From assembly GCA_016711505.1 (NCBI GenBank), contig JADJSV010000016.1, forward strand, positions 62,001 to 126,000: a DNA stretch of 64,000 bases. Reading direction: 5' to 3'. The first letter of the stretch is position 1. The number at the start of each line of letters is the position of its first letter. Source of the stretch: Bacteroidota bacterium (GTDB taxonomy: Bacteria; Bacteroidota; Bacteroidia; AKYH767-A; 2013-40CM-41-45). The notes beneath the pieces were generated by a model, which worked only from the letters and a program-made list of their open reading frames with translations, ran no database searches and was not told the DNA's origin. Below, one piece after another: positions 10,807-20,978 of this stretch. The translations under genes were made by a program, and so were the position numbers.

Positions 10807-11897
10807 TGAGTTTCCGGCTTTTTGCTATCACAATATTTCTTCTGTTTACTCATCAGATATCCGCTACGGATTCTGATTCTACAATTGGGAAATACTCCTG
10901 GAGTATCCGTCGTGATCATGGATTTCTGATTGCACATCGGCCGGCATTGGTTCCTCTTCAGGAAAAACACATTTCAGGTTTTGAGATCTCACTGGCAAAA
11001 ATTTCTTCAGGGAAAAACGAATGGGAGCGGGAATTTCTTAACCCAAACCGCGGAATAACTTTTGCGTATTTCGATCTGGGCAGTCCTGACAAACTCGGAT
11101 ATGGATTTGCAGTTTATCCTTACATTGATTTTCCGCTGAATAAAAATTCCGACAACAAATTTATCTTCCGATATGGTATCGGATTAGGCTGGGTAGAGAA
11201 AACTTTTAATTCGTCGGACAACTTCAAAAATGCAGCTATAGGCTCGCACTTCAATGGCATTATTCATTTTGACTTAGGTTATGAAAAGCGTTTATCCAAA
11301 TTGTCTCTTCTTGAAATCAGTACAGGCATCACTCATTATTCAAATGGCTCTTACAGCATTCCAAATCTTGGAATAAATGTGGCTACTTTAAATCTTGCTT
11401 ACACCCGCTATTTCGGTGAACGATTAGCGATCAACAGTGCACGCTCGGACTTAAAACCTAAATCCTCAAACTGGATAGCATATATTGGAGCGGGACTGAA
11501 AAAAATCTATCCGCCGGAAGGAAAACAATATAATATAGGAGTTATATCTTTTTCAAGAATGACTTCCATTGGAAATAAAAGTAATTGGGGAATTGGCATC
11601 GATGGATTTTATGACAATTCTCTTTCTGCCCGACTAAAAAACTCGAATTCTGAGCTCAAAGGTTTTTCAGATGACGTACGTGCAGGAATCTTTGGAGCAA
11701 TAGAAGTATCTGTAGGTAAAACCGGTTTACTTTTTAATATGGGGCACTACCTCTATAGCAGATGGAAAGAAGACGGAAATATTTATCACAGAATTTGCGT
11801 GCGCCAATACTTCGAAAATTTCTTTCTTTGCATGAATCTAAAGACACATTATGCGAGAGCAGATTTTGTTGAATTTGGTATGGGAAAAAAATTCTAA
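10806..11897 (+). CDS. Acyloxyacyl hydrolase / PagL-like lipid A 3-O-deacylase
   Basis: The protein has 363 residues, with a signal peptide ending near ISATD and an outer-membrane beta-barrel pattern. Around residue 165-195 it has LLEISTGITHYSNGSYSIPN, with the H-x-S-N core seen in PagL family members, and this is followed by LGINVATLNLAYTRYF. PagL removes the 3-O-linked acyl chain from lipid A; larger Bacteroidota members such as this have an unproven substrate. It overlaps the M1 peptidase stop by one base and is followed 23 bases later by a DUF2807 lipoprotein, suggesting a three-gene envelope operon. Confidence 0.8.
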   Translation: MSFRLFAITIFLLFTHQISATDSDSTIGKYSWSIRRDHGFLIAHRPALVPLQEKHISGFEISLAKISSGKNEWEREFLNPNRGITFAYFDLGSPDKLGYGFAVYPYIDFPLNKNSDNKFIFRYGIGLGWVEKTFNSSDNFKNAAIGSHFNGIIHFDLGYEKRLSKLSLLEISTGITHYSNGSYSIPNLGINVATLNLAYTRYFGERLAINSARSDLKPKSSNWIAYIGAGLKKIYPPEGKQYNIGVISFSRMTSIGNKSNWGIGIDGFYDNSLSARLKNSNSELKGFSDDVRAGIFGAIEVSVGKTGLLFNMGHYLYSRWKEDGNIYHRICVRQYFENFFLCMNLKTHYARADFVEFGMGKKF

Positions 11898-11920
11898 ACA
11901 ATGGAACATCAAAAATATTC

Positions 11921-12652
11921 ATGCGTAAATTAATTCTCCTTACACTCCTCATTTTTTCATTCACAAACTGTTCGAAAGACCACATGTTTGATTGCCTGAA
12001 AAGTACAGGTGACGAGATCACGCAGATAAGACGGGCTGAGTCTTTCAAAAATCTTAATCTGAAAGATAATGTTGATGTCATACTCTATTCAGACACGACT
12101 CCATTTATCAGAGTAACTGCCGGTGAGCATTTGATCGATGGTATCATTACAGAAATAGAAAATGGTACACTCTATATCCGAAATGATAACAAGTGCAACT
12201 GGACCCGCAGCTTCAGTAATAAATACACTGTCGAAATAGGTATGCGCAATCCTGAAAAAGTTGAGATCTACGGATCCGGAAATTTTACCTGTGCCGACAC
12301 CATTAAAACGGAAGAATTTCTTTTTGATTCCTGGAACGCTTCCGGCAGTTACAACTTTCTTTTCAACTCAAACAAAATTTACATCAACAATAATATCGGA
12401 AGGGCCGACTTTCACGCAAAAGGAAAAGCAAATGTTACTTTTGTTTACATGAATGATGTTGCCACACTCGACTTTTCCGAATTACGAACAGAGCTTTTCT
12501 ACATCCGTTCATCAACCACCGGCGATTGCAGGATCAATGTTGATAGTGAACTGGATGTTGTTTTGCTTTATACCGGGGATATTTACTATACGGGAAGTTT
12601 GTATAAGCTGACGAAAAATATTTCAGGTAGTGGAAGTTTGATTGCATACTAA
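11921..12652 (+). CDS. DUF2807 (head-GIN) putative lipoprotein
   Basis: The protein has 243 residues with lipobox SFTNC (Cys17). The body is a run of short beta strands with the recurring G-S-G and N-V-x-x-x-x-x-D pattern (VEIYGSGNFTCADT, NISGSGSLIAY) of the DUF2807 family, a right-handed beta-helix-like fold of unknown function that is common in Bacteroidota. An early segment (SFKNLNLKDNVDVILYSD) matches the usual entry motif of the family. It is the last gene of the possible operon starting at 8227 and is followed by a hairpin at 12671. Confidence 0.85.
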   Translation: MRKLILLTLLIFSFTNCSKDHMFDCLKSTGDEITQIRRAESFKNLNLKDNVDVILYSDTTPFIRVTAGEHLIDGIITEIENGTLYIRNDNKCNWTRSFSNKYTVEIGMRNPEKVEIYGSGNFTCADTIKTEEFLFDSWNASGSYNFLFNSNKIYINNNIGRADFHAKGKANVTFVYMNDVATLDFSELRTELFYIRSSTTGDCRINVDSELDVVLLYTGDIYYTGSLYKLTKNISGSGSLIAY

Positions 12653-12670
12653 TTAACACTTGAAAAATTT

Positions 12671-12751
12671 AACATAGAGAAAAAGGAGAAAAAAAGGGAG
12701 AAAAAAAGATTTCTTTATTTTCTCCCTTTTTTTCTCCTCTTTCTCTGTGTT
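12671..12751. terminator. Long inverted repeat between convergent genes (probable bidirectional terminator)
   Basis: Two 35-base arms (12671-12705 and 12717-12751) differ at two or three positions and are separated by 11 bases. The arms are runs of A with GGAG/GGGAG (or T with CTCC on the other side), so a transcript from either direction ends in a stem flanked by U-rich sequence. It lies exactly between a plus-strand and a minus-strand gene end. Confidence 0.75.
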
Positions 12752-12759
12752 AAAAAAAA

Positions 12760-13221
12760 CTACTCCTCCCCACCAATTCTCTCATACTCCACATCAACCT
12801 TCAAAGGCTTCTTAAATGAAGCAGCCACCGCCAATTCATCGCATCGATTGTTCTCAGCATTTGATGCATGACCTTTTACCCAGACAAATTTCACATGATG
12901 CTTTCTGTAAATTCTTAAAAAGCGCATCCATAGATCGGGATTCTTTTTTCCGGAAAAATACTTTTTCTCCCAGCCAAACACCCATTTCTTTTCAACAGAA
13001 TCAACAACGTATTTCGAATCAGAATAGATGGTTACATGCTCGCCTTCTTTTTTTAAAGCTTCAAGCGCCACAACAACGCTTAGCAATTCCATTCTGTTAT
13101 TAGTAGTATGACGATAACCTTCTGAAAGTTCTTTTCTGTGTTCACCCTTTAACAAAACAATTCCATATCCTCCCGGACCGGGGTTTCCTCTTGCACTGCC
13201 ATCTGTATAAATTTTTACCAT
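12760..13221 (-). CDS. rnhA: Ribonuclease HI
   Basis: A 153-residue RNase H1, which cuts the RNA strand of RNA-DNA hybrids during replication and R-loop removal. All four catalytic acidic residues are visible: D7 (IYTDGSARGNPGPGG), E45 (NNRMELL), D68 (YSDSKYV) and D128 (NRCDELA), with the KGH loop just before the last. The length is typical. It ends 10 bases upstream of where kbl begins in the direction of reading, so it lies just downstream of kbl on the same strand and may share its transcript. Confidence 0.96.
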   Translation of the reverse strand: MVKIYTDGSARGNPGPGGYGIVLLKGEHRKELSEGYRHTTNNRMELLSVVVALEALKKEGEHVTIYSDSKYVVDSVEKKWVFGWEKKYFSGKKNPDLWMRFLRIYRKHHVKFVWVKGHASNAENNRCDELAVAASFKKPLKVDVEYERIGGEE

Positions 13222-13231
13222 AAAACCTGAA

Positions 13232-14422
13232 TCAGGATTTTAATACTCCTAACTCTTTTCCAATTTTGGTAAACGCAGCAATAGCTTTGTCAAGATGTGC
13301 GCGTTCATGTCCGGCAGAAATCTGGACACGAATACGTGCATTGCCTTTTGCAACAACAGGATAGAAAAATCCAACGACATAAATTCCTTCGTCTAAAAGT
13401 TTTGAAGCAAAATCCTGTGCAAGTTTGGCTTCGTACAACATGATCGGAACTATCGGATGTTCACCGGGCTTAATATCAAAACCTGCCTTTGTAATTTGCT
13501 CACGGAAGTATTTTGTATTCTCCCAGAGCTTGTCTCTGAGGGCAGGCGTTTCCTGCAGCAGATCAATTACTGCAATCGATGCACCAACAATACTCGGCGC
13601 AAGTGAATTCGAAAATAAATATGGACGTGAACGCTGACGAAGAATTTCAACGACCTCTTTCTTGGCGCTTGTAAATCCACCCATAGCACCGCCGAGGGCT
13701 TTCCCTAATGTACCGGTAATAATATCTATACGACCCATTACATTTCTATACTCATGTGTTCCTCTTCCTGTCTTGCCCATAAAACCGGATGCATGACATT
13801 CATCGATCATAACAAGTGCCTTGTATTTGTCAGCCAGATCGCAGATTTTATCCAGTTGCGCAATTGTGCCATCCATACTGAATACTCCATCGGTTACGAT
13901 CATTCTGTGACGAAGATGTTGCGTTTCAATCAGAACTTTTTCAAGTTCTTCCATATTGTTATGCTTGTAACGCATGCGTTGCGCTTTGCATAAACGAACT
14001 CCATCAATTATCGATGCATGATTCAATTCATCGCTAATTATGGCATCTTGTTCATTTAACAACGGTTCGAAAACACCGCCGTTTGCATCGAAAGCTGCGG
14101 CATAAAGAATAGTATCTTCTGTTCCCAGAAAGGAAGAAATTTTTGCTTCGAGTTCTTTGTGAATATCCTGCGTACCACAGATAAAACGTACGGAAGACAT
14201 TCCATATCCGTGTGTATCGATCGCTTTCTTCGCTGCTTCAATAACTTTAGGATGTGATGACAATCCCAGATAATTATTTGCGCAGAAATTTATTACTGCT
14301 TTGCCATTAGCAATAATATCTGCTCCCTGCGGGCTGCTGATGATTCGCTCTTGCTTATATAATCCGGCGGATTTGATTTCTTCAAGCTCGGAGATTAGGA
14401 TTGGTTTTAATGTATCGTACAT
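13232..14422 (-). CDS. kbl: Glycine C-acetyltransferase (2-amino-3-ketobutyrate CoA ligase)
   Basis: A 396-residue alpha-oxoamine synthase (PLP fold type I). It has the family pattern NFCANNYLGLSSHP, the HG.G..S.RFICGT segment, DECHASGFMG with the PLP-binding Asp, and TLGKALGGAMGG with the Schiff-base Lys near residue 241. It converts 2-amino-3-oxobutyrate and CoA to glycine and acetyl-CoA in threonine breakdown. Threonine dehydrogenase is not adjacent. Serine palmitoyltransferase and KBL are paralogous, but the SSVRFICGTQ segment favours KBL. The length equals the usual 395-400. Confidence 0.93.
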   Translation of the reverse strand: MYDTLKPILISELEEIKSAGLYKQERIISSPQGADIIANGKAVINFCANNYLGLSSHPKVIEAAKKAIDTHGYGMSSVRFICGTQDIHKELEAKISSFLGTEDTILYAAAFDANGGVFEPLLNEQDAIISDELNHASIIDGVRLCKAQRMRYKHNNMEELEKVLIETQHLRHRMIVTDGVFSMDGTIAQLDKICDLADKYKALVMIDECHASGFMGKTGRGTHEYRNVMGRIDIITGTLGKALGGAMGGFTSAKKEVVEILRQRSRPYLFSNSLAPSIVGASIAVIDLLQETPALRDKLWENTKYFREQITKAGFDIKPGEHPIVPIMLYEAKLAQDFASKLLDEGIYVVGFFYPVVAKGNARIRVQISAGHERAHLDKAIAAFTKIGKELGVLKS

Positions 14423-14459
14423 TTTAAATTAATTAATTACTTTAAATACTGTAATGAAA

Positions 14460-14520
14460 TGTGTTCTTGTGCGTTCTTAGTGACTTGTGTTTATTTTAAC
14501 ACTAAGAACACTAAGAACAC
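14460..14520. repeat. Imperfect inverted repeat, CACTAAGAACAC vocabulary
   Basis: GTGTTCTTGTGCGTTCTTAG on the left faces AACACTAAGAACACTAAGAA on the right with a short loop. The words are those of the repeats at 20897, 42985 and 60774. It lies upstream of kbl and downstream of the broken GxxExxY gene, both on the minus strand. Confidence 0.65.
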
Positions 14521-14537
14521 AATAAGATCACGGAATT

Positions 14538-14979
14538 TTAGTCCGGCAAAGAAGCGAAAAAATCATTTACCAAGGCGACACTTCCTGAAACAATATTTTG
14601 ACTATTGAAATTAATTAATAATCCTTTCGGCTTTTGCGCAAATTTCATATAAGTTAGCAATTGAGCAGTAAAATTGGAGCTAATGTATCCACAGATTTTA
14701 ATTCAACAATAACCTGATCATTAACTAAAAGATCTAATTTCAATTTACTTGCCAATTTTTCACCCTTATAAAATAAAGGAACATGATGCTCTACTTTTAA
14801 GTCAAACCCTTTTTTTAACAATTCCGCTTTCAGGCATTCTTGATAAACCGATTCCAAAAGTCCTGGTCCAAATTGACGATGTACTTCTATTGCACACCCA
14901 ACAATTCCATAGGCTATACTATTTATTTGATTTTTTCGTCATGGCTATTATATTTTTCAAACAAAGAAATGTCTTCCAT
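14538..14979 (-). pseudogene. GxxExxY protein, broken by two frameshifts
   Basis: Three frames joined give a complete GxxExxY protein of about 148 residues: MEDISLFEKYNSHDEK, then NQINSIAYGIVGCAIEVHRQ with FGPGLLESVYQECL (the family signature), KLDLLVNDQVIVELKSVDTL, and finally AQLLTYMKFAQKPKGLLINF ending NDFFASLPD. The shifts fall in an A6 run (T6 on the plus strand, 14931-14936) and near the run at 14670-14673, each fixed by adding one base. The family has a PD-(D/E)XK-like core and unknown role; it is often scattered as single genes in Bacteroidota. Sequencing error or real decay cannot be separated here. Confidence 0.8.
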
Positions 14980-15095
14980 AGCTCCATTACAACCAATATA
15001 ATAAGAGAACTTCCCCGGTTAATATGATTTCCGGGGGAGCGCAATGAGGGTGTTCATTTTTTTTTACATTTATCCGTCTTTCAAATGACCCTTTT

Positions 15096-17506
15096 ATGCT
15101 CGAAGCTGCTGCACGTATTATATTAAGATACAGACTGATATCACTTATTGTTCTGCTTGTTCTGACCGGCGGAATGGTTTACCTGGCCTCGTCAGTCAAG
15201 CTATCTTATGAAGGCGCTAAGATCCTGCCACCAACCGATTCAACTTATGCCCAGTATTTACGCTTCAAACAAAAATTCGGCGAAGACGGAAGCGTCATGG
15301 TCATCGGATTCCAAAGCGACAGCATCTGGGAACAAAAACTGTTAGCCGACTGGTATGATCTGACTAATAACATCAAATCCATCGAAGGCATCCAGGAAGT
15401 AATATCCATTGCCCGCGCTTTTCATGTTACCCGTAATGATAGTCTGCACAAACTGGATTTTAAACCACTCATCAAATCCAGACCAACATCCCAGGCTGAA
15501 GTCGATAGTCTGAAAGAAGAAATTGCCAACCTTCCATTCTACGAAGGACTACTTTATAATCCGGAGACGAAGGTTACTTTGATGGCCATCACTCTTGATC
15601 AGGAAAAGTTAAATACCAAGAGCCGGATCGATATCGTGAATCATGTGAAAGAAATGAGTGAGCAATTTTCTGCAACTCACAACATCGATCTGCATTATTC
15701 CGGATTACCTTACATAAGAACAGCCGTTTCGCAAAAGATCCTTGCCGAAATGAAGATGTTCATGATCCTGGCATTTGTTGTAACGGCATTCATTCTATTC
15801 GTCTTCTTCAGAAGTTTCTACGCAGTGCTTTTTCCAATGATCGTTGTTGTACTCGGCGTGATCTGGTCATTTGGCACATTGGAATTATTCGGATTTAAGA
15901 TCACCATCCTGACTAGTCTGATCGCTCCTCTCATCATTGTTATAGGGTTACCGAATTGCATCTTACTTCTCAATAAATACCAACAGGAATTTGCAAAGCA
16001 TGGCAATAAAGTAAAGCTCTTGCCCGCTCAATTTACAAAATAGGAGTATCAACTTTCTTCGCCAATCTGACAACATCAATCGGATTTTTAGTATTCGCAT
16101 TCACGCATAGCGACGTACTTATTGAATTCGGAATCATTGCAAGTATCAATGTCATGATCACGTATCTGATCTCACTCGTGTTGATACCACTTGTATTCAG
16201 TTACCTTCCGCCACCTTCACCTAAACAGATCAGTCACCTCGATAGAAAAACGCTTAACAAGATCCTCGATAAGATCGATCATTGGGTGCATGCTTACAGA
16301 CCCAGAATCTATCTGACCGTTATCTCTATCATTGTTGTATGTGTGATCGGAATGATGCGAATCACAACAGTTGGATATGTTGTTGATGATCTTCCGAAAA
16401 AAGATGTCATCTATAAAGATCTGAAATTCTTCGAATCGAATTTCAGAGGAGTTCTTCCTTTTGAAATTGCCATCGATACTAAAAAGCCGAAAGGAGCATT
16501 AGAATTAAAAACTCTTTACAAGATCAATCGCGTTCAGAAAGTTCTTGCAAACTATCCTGAATTCAGTGAGCCGGTCTCAGTTGCCGAAGGAATTAAATTT
16601 TCTTATCAAGGATTGAATGATAATAATCCGAAGTACTACATCATTCCAAATATTCAGGAACTCGGACGACTTGCAGGATATGCTACACAGGCAAAAGATA
16701 ATCAGAGAATGTTCAAGTCAATTCTTGACAGCACAAAACAATCGACACGCATAAGTTTTCAGGTTGCAGATATTGGTTCGATAAAAATGAAAGCATTGCT
16801 TGAAGAGATCCGGCCGCGTATCGATAGCATTTTTGATCCGCATGATTATGATGTCACTCTTACGGGAAACTCTATTATCTTTTTAAAGAACAACGACTAC
16901 CTTTTACTGAATCTGAAAGAAAGTATTTTGCTTGCAATACTATTTATCGGAACCGTGATGTTTACTTTGTTCATGTCGTTCCGCATGGTCATCATTGCAT
17001 TGATCCCTAGCATGTCGCCGTTATTACTTACGGCAGCGATGATGGGTTACTTTAATATTCCATTGAAACCATCAACAATTCTGATCTTCTCTATTGCTTT
17101 CGGAATTGCATCAGATGGAACAATGTATTTTCTCACCAAGTACAGGCAGGAATTACGTCGACACGGAGGAAGTATTTCCAAAACAGTTTCCAATGCTATT
17201 TATGAAACCGGTCCGGGAATGATCTATACAGCAGTGATTTTATTCTCCGGCTTCTTCATCTTCACTGCATCAAGTTTCGGCGGAACTGCTGCACTCGGCG
17301 TTTTAATTTCAATTACTTTACTCATTGGAATGATCAGCAACCTGATCTTTCTTCCCACTCTATTGCTCTCTCTTGAAAAAAGAATTATCACACGCGCATT
17401 TATGAAAGAACAATTAATTCAGATGTTCGATGAAGATGAGGATGTGGAGCTGGATGACTTGCAGATCAGAAGAGATACTGATGAAGATGGGAGACCGCAT
17501 TTGTAA
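15096..17506 (+). CDS. MMPL/RND-family exporter, frameshifted
   Basis: Two overlapping frames (15096-16043 and about 16016-17506) join into one protein of about 803 residues. The first half starts with a membrane helix (LISLIVLLVLTGGMVYLASS) and has a periplasmic domain plus three helices. The second half continues with VSTFFANLTTSIGFLVFAFT, another periplasmic domain and a second helix bundle (FSIAFGIASDGTMYFLTKYR). The break is at AAA 16013-16015; one extra A restores KVKALARSIYKIGVS. The architecture is that of the RND superfamily proteins that export lipids or hydrophobic compounds by proton exchange. The substrate is unknown. An acidic tail (DEDEDVELDD) ends the protein. Confidence 0.88.
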
Positions 17507-17827
17507 TTGAATAATAATTTCAGGAAGCTGTTTCTTACGAATTGATTATTTCAATCACTACTTTATTACTGATTTTTATCAGGGTATAGACTTAATAAAC
17601 CGATTTCAATTTAAGGTTATAGCCTTAAATTACTAAGTCTCCAAATCCATATAATTGATATTGAAGACTCTATTTGATCCACAAAAACAACCAATAATAA
17701 TTCATGCAATAAAAGAAAAGTTCTGTATTTCTTGGTTAAAAGCCTGAAAACCGAACCATTCCACCCTTTTTTCGTATTTTGCATTAATTGTAATTGTCCT
17801 GAAAATGGCGAAATTTCATCAAAAACT
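17507..17827. other. Gene-free stretch before rmlA
   Basis: About 320 AT-rich bases between the MMPL gene and the GTG start of rmlA. A short palindromic word (AAGGTTATAGCCTTAA near 17612-17627) may be a weak terminator. I see no tRNA, repeat family member or clear promoter. An open frame extends upstream of the rmlA GTG but has no protein-like features. Confidence 0.5.
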
Positions 17828-18691
17828 GTGAAAGGTATAATCCTAGCCGGTGGATCCGGTACCCGTTTACATCCTTTGACCCTAGCCATGAGCAAACAAC
17901 TCATGCCTGTGTACGATAAACCTATGATCTATTACCCGTTGTCAATCTTAATGACTGCCGGAATAAACGAGATCCTGATTATTTCTACTCCACATGATCT
18001 TCCACATTTTCAGAGATTACTCGGCGATGGAGTAAATCTTGGTTGTAAATTTTCCTATGCTGAACAAGCTGTTCCTAACGGACTCGCACAGGCATTCGTT
18101 ATTGGTGAAAAATTTATCGGAAAAGATAAAGTAGCACTTATTCTTGGTGACAATATTTTTTACGGAACGGGATTGCAACAAGTACTTCAAAGCAATATTG
18201 ATCCCGATGGCGGAATTGTATTCGCTTATCATGTAAGTGATCCGGAACGTTATGGTGTCGTAGAATTCGACAAAGACAAAAAAGCGATCAGCATCGAAGA
18301 AAAACCTCTGAAACCAAAATCCAATTATGCCGTTCCCGGATTATATTTTTACGATAATTCTGTAATTGATATTGCAAAAAATCTTAAGCCTAGTCCACGC
18401 GGTGAATATGAAATCACTGATGTCAACAAAGTCTATCTTGCAAAAGGGAATCTGAAAGTCGGCATACTCGATAAAGGTACTGCCTGGCTCGATACAGGAA
18501 CATTTGCTTCACTGATGCAAGCCGGACAATTTGTTCAGGTCATCGAGGAAAGACAAGGATTGAAAATCGGATGTATTGAAGAAATAGCATACCGTCAGGG
18601 ATATATAACAAAAGAACAATTACGCACTATTGCCGAACCCCTCGTAAAAAGTGGTTATGGCAAATATCTGCTTTCATTACCGGAGAATTAG
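17828..18691 (+). CDS. rfbA: Glucose-1-phosphate thymidylyltransferase
   Basis: The nucleotidyltransferase begins VKGIILAGGSGTRLHPLT, so the GTG at 17828 gives the normal 287-residue length. The longer frame from 17732 would add 32 unrelated residues. Signature parts are the G-x-G-T-R-L-x-P nucleotide loop, KQLMPVYDKPMIYYPLS, LILGDNIFYG and EEKPLKPKSNYAVPGLYFYD. It makes dTDP-glucose from dTTP and glucose-1-phosphate, the first step of dTDP-rhamnose and related sugars for surface polysaccharides. rfbB, rfbC and rfbD are not next to it. The epimerase 109 bases downstream may be in the same pathway. Confidence 0.94.
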   Translation: MKGIILAGGSGTRLHPLTLAMSKQLMPVYDKPMIYYPLSILMTAGINEILIISTPHDLPHFQRLLGDGVNLGCKFSYAEQAVPNGLAQAFVIGEKFIGKDKVALILGDNIFYGTGLQQVLQSNIDPDGGIVFAYHVSDPERYGVVEFDKDKKAISIEEKPLKPKSNYAVPGLYFYDNSVIDIAKNLKPSPRGEYEITDVNKVYLAKGNLKVGILDKGTAWLDTGTFASLMQAGQFVQVIEERQGLKIGCIEEIAYRQGYITKEQLRTIAEPLVKSGYGKYLLSLPEN

Positions 18692-18752
18692 ATTTTTAGT
18701 AAACACAAGGCAGTCTTTCACCCCATCTAATGGGACGTTTGTAAAAAAGAAG

Positions 18753-18782
18753 TTTGCCATATTACTTAAATTGTAAACTTTG
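18753..18782 (+). promoter_or_regulatory. Candidate Bacteroidota promoter for the epimerase gene
   Basis: TTTG at 18753-18756 is followed after 18 bases by AAACTTTG at 18775-18782, one mismatch from TAnnTTTG, ending 17 bases before the ATG at 18800. The spacing fits the Bacteroidota -33/-7 layout. Confidence 0.4.
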
Positions 18783-18799
18783 GTAAATAACCAAGAACT

Positions 18800-19741
18800 A
18801 TGAAAAGAACTATACTCGTAACAGGTGGCGCAGGATTTATCGGCAGCTCGCTCGCTGAACGTCTTGCCCGTGATCCCGACAACTATGTTGTTATCGTTGA
18901 TAATCTTTTAACAGGGTCACTATCGAAGGTTCCCAAGTCTGTTCATCAGAATGTGAAGTTCATCAAAGCTGATGCTAATGATCTGATGGATCTTTCAAGC
19001 ATCTTCCATGCATATCGATTTGATTATGTATTTCATTACGCTGCTGTTGTTGGCGTGAAAAGAACTCTTGCTAATCCGGTCATGGTACTGAATGATATGA
19101 CAGGGATCAATAACGTACTTAATCTTTCGAAGAACACGGGTGTGAAAAGAGTATTCTACACATCATCATCTGAAGTATATGGTGAGCCGGTTGAATTTCC
19201 ACAGAATGAATATACGACTCCATTAAATTCACGATTGCCTTATGCAATTGTAAAGAATGTCGGCGAAGCTTATCTCCGCTCTTTCAAACGTGAATACGAT
19301 CTTGATTTTACGATCTTCCGTTTATTCAATACCTACGGACCAAAACAAAGTTCTGATTTCGTTATTTCGAAATTCCTTATCGCTGCTTTAAAAGATAAAG
19401 ACATTACAATTTACGGTGACGGCTCCCAGACAAGAACATTCTGTTTCATCGAAGATCATCTTGATGCTACGATGAATGCCTTTTATAATAACTTACTTGT
19501 TAATGATGTTGCCAACATCGGATCCGATAATGAAATGTCGATGCTTGAACTTGCGAAATTCATAATCAAGCAAACCAATTCCCGTTCCGCAATTGTTCAT
19601 CTTCCTGCTCTTGCTGAAGGCGACATGACTCGCCGTCGTCCGGATGTTACAAAAATGAAAGATCTGCTGAATCGTGATTTTACTTCGCTTGAATCGGGGT
19701 TGAATTTGATTTTGAAGAATAGTCAGTATGTTCTTCAATAA
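18800..19741 (+). CDS. NAD-dependent epimerase/dehydratase of nucleotide sugars
   Basis: A 313-residue extended short-chain dehydrogenase. The Rossmann start is ILVTGGAGFIGSSLAERLA. The catalytic region has TSSSEVYGEP and PYAIVKNVGEAY, with the Y-x-x-x-K pair, followed by RLFNTYGPKQ. This pattern is shared by UDP-glucose 4-epimerases, UDP-glucuronate decarboxylases and dTDP-glucose 4,6-dehydratases; the sequence alone does not settle which. Following rfbA suggests a role in surface sugar supply. A long inverted repeat follows the stop. Confidence 0.88.
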   Translation: MKRTILVTGGAGFIGSSLAERLARDPDNYVVIVDNLLTGSLSKVPKSVHQNVKFIKADANDLMDLSSIFHAYRFDYVFHYAAVVGVKRTLANPVMVLNDMTGINNVLNLSKNTGVKRVFYTSSSEVYGEPVEFPQNEYTTPLNSRLPYAIVKNVGEAYLRSFKREYDLDFTIFRLFNTYGPKQSSDFVISKFLIAALKDKDITIYGDGSQTRTFCFIEDHLDATMNAFYNNLLVNDVANIGSDNEMSMLELAKFIIKQTNSRSAIVHLPALAEGDMTRRRPDVTKMKDLLNRDFTSLESGLNLILKNSQYVLQ

Positions 19742-19757
19742 AAGACCGTAATAATTT

Positions 19758-19844
19758 AACACGAAGAGCACAAGTTCACAATAAGCACACGGATTTCTTA
19801 GTACAAATTCCGTGTTCTTATTGTGAACTTGTGCTCTTCGTGTT
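19758..19844. repeat. Long inverted repeat (36-base arms, one mismatch)
   Basis: Arms 19758-19793 and 19809-19844 pair across a 15-base loop, starting AACACGAAGAGCACAAGTTC. The only mismatch is AAGC against AAGA. The gap is between two plus-strand genes, and the right arm ends in TTTAAAAAAA. The vocabulary (CACAAG, AACAC) is shared with the other hairpins. Confidence 0.75.
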
Positions 19845-19914
19845 TAAAAAAATCGGAGCATCGAACTAAACTATTGCCACGTTTTTTTGTTACTTTGCTA
19901 TCATTTAGCAGATC

Positions 19915-20889
19915 ATGCATTCACTCTCACATTTCCAGCAACTAATCGAAAAAGGCCTCTCAAGCCTTGAGCTCGACAAAAAACCTGCTGAGCTTTACGA
20001 TCCGATTCAATACATGCTCAATCTGGGCGGTAAAAGAATGCGTCCTGCTTTGTTGTTGATGAGTAATGAAATGTTTGGTGGAAATCCGGAAGAGGTAATT
20101 TCACCTGCACTTGGAATAGAAGTGTTCCATAATTTTACCTTGCTGCATGACGATATAATGGACAAGGCTCCATTGCGCCGGACAAAGGCAACGGTCCATG
20201 AAAAATGGAATGCAAATGTTGCAATACTTTCCGGTGACACTATGTTTGTTCAGTCATGTCAACTAATGATGAAGGTGAATGACAAATATCTCAGAAAGGT
20301 CATGGATCTTTTTATGAAGACTGCCATTGAAGTTTGCGAAGGACAGCAATACGACATGAATTACGAATCAATCGAAAAAGTCAGTCTCGATGAATACCTC
20401 GAAATGATCGCCCTCAAAACGGCAGTACTTCTTGGTGGATCTCTTGCTATTGGCGCCATTTGCGCTAATGCAAAAGACGATGACATTGAAAACATTTATC
20501 ACTTCGGAAAAAAATTAGGTATCGCTTTTCAATTACAGGATGATATTTTAGATGCTTACGGCGATGCTGAAAAATTCGGCAAGCAGGTTGGCGGCGATAT
20601 CATTTCGAATAAAAAAACTTTTCTGCTTATATCCGCTTGTGAACAAGCAAAAGGAAAACAACTCGAACAATTAACTTTTTCATTAAATCAAAAAGATTTT
20701 AACGCAGAAGAAAAAGTAAAAACTGTTATTGCTGTTTACGATGAATTAAAGATCAAAGAACAAGAAGAACAAAAAATGGATCAGTATTTTCAGGAAGCAA
20801 TGAAGCACTTAAAAACTATTCAGGTTGCTGATGAGAGGAAAGAGTTGCTGGTTTCGTTTGCGGAGAAGTTAATGGTCAGGACATCTTAA
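19915..20889 (+). CDS. Polyprenyl synthetase family protein
   Basis: A 324-residue all-helical trans-prenyltransferase. It has the first Asp-rich motif in LLHDDIMDKAPLRR (about residue 77) and the second in FQLQDDILDAYGD (about residue 206), plus the GGKRMRPALLLM entry motif. These enzymes extend allylic diphosphates with isopentenyl diphosphate to give quinone side chains or the polyprenyl carrier. The residues before the first Asp motif are TLLHDD with few bulky aromatics, so the product is probably long, but chain length cannot be read reliably. A convergent hairpin follows at 20897. Confidence 0.92.
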   Translation: MHSLSHFQQLIEKGLSSLELDKKPAELYDPIQYMLNLGGKRMRPALLLMSNEMFGGNPEEVISPALGIEVFHNFTLLHDDIMDKAPLRRTKATVHEKWNANVAILSGDTMFVQSCQLMMKVNDKYLRKVMDLFMKTAIEVCEGQQYDMNYESIEKVSLDEYLEMIALKTAVLLGGSLAIGAICANAKDDDIENIYHFGKKLGIAFQLQDDILDAYGDAEKFGKQVGGDIISNKKTFLLISACEQAKGKQLEQLTFSLNQKDFNAEEKVKTVIAVYDELKIKEQEEQKMDQYFQEAMKHLKTIQVADERKELLVSFAEKLMVRTS

Positions 20890-20896
20890 AAAATAA

Positions 20897-20978
20897 AACA
20901 CTAAGATCACTAAAAGTCAGCACAAGAGCACAAGCATCATAAAGTGTTCTTGTGACGAATTTTAGTGATCTTAGTGTT
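20897..20978. terminator. Inverted repeat between convergent genes (probable bidirectional terminator)
   Basis: A perfect 19-base outer stem (20897-20915 with 20960-20978; AACACTAAGATCACTAAAA) encloses a second imperfect stem (CACAAGAGCAC against GTGTTCTTGTG). It is flanked by A-rich and T-rich sequence on both sides. Confidence 0.7.
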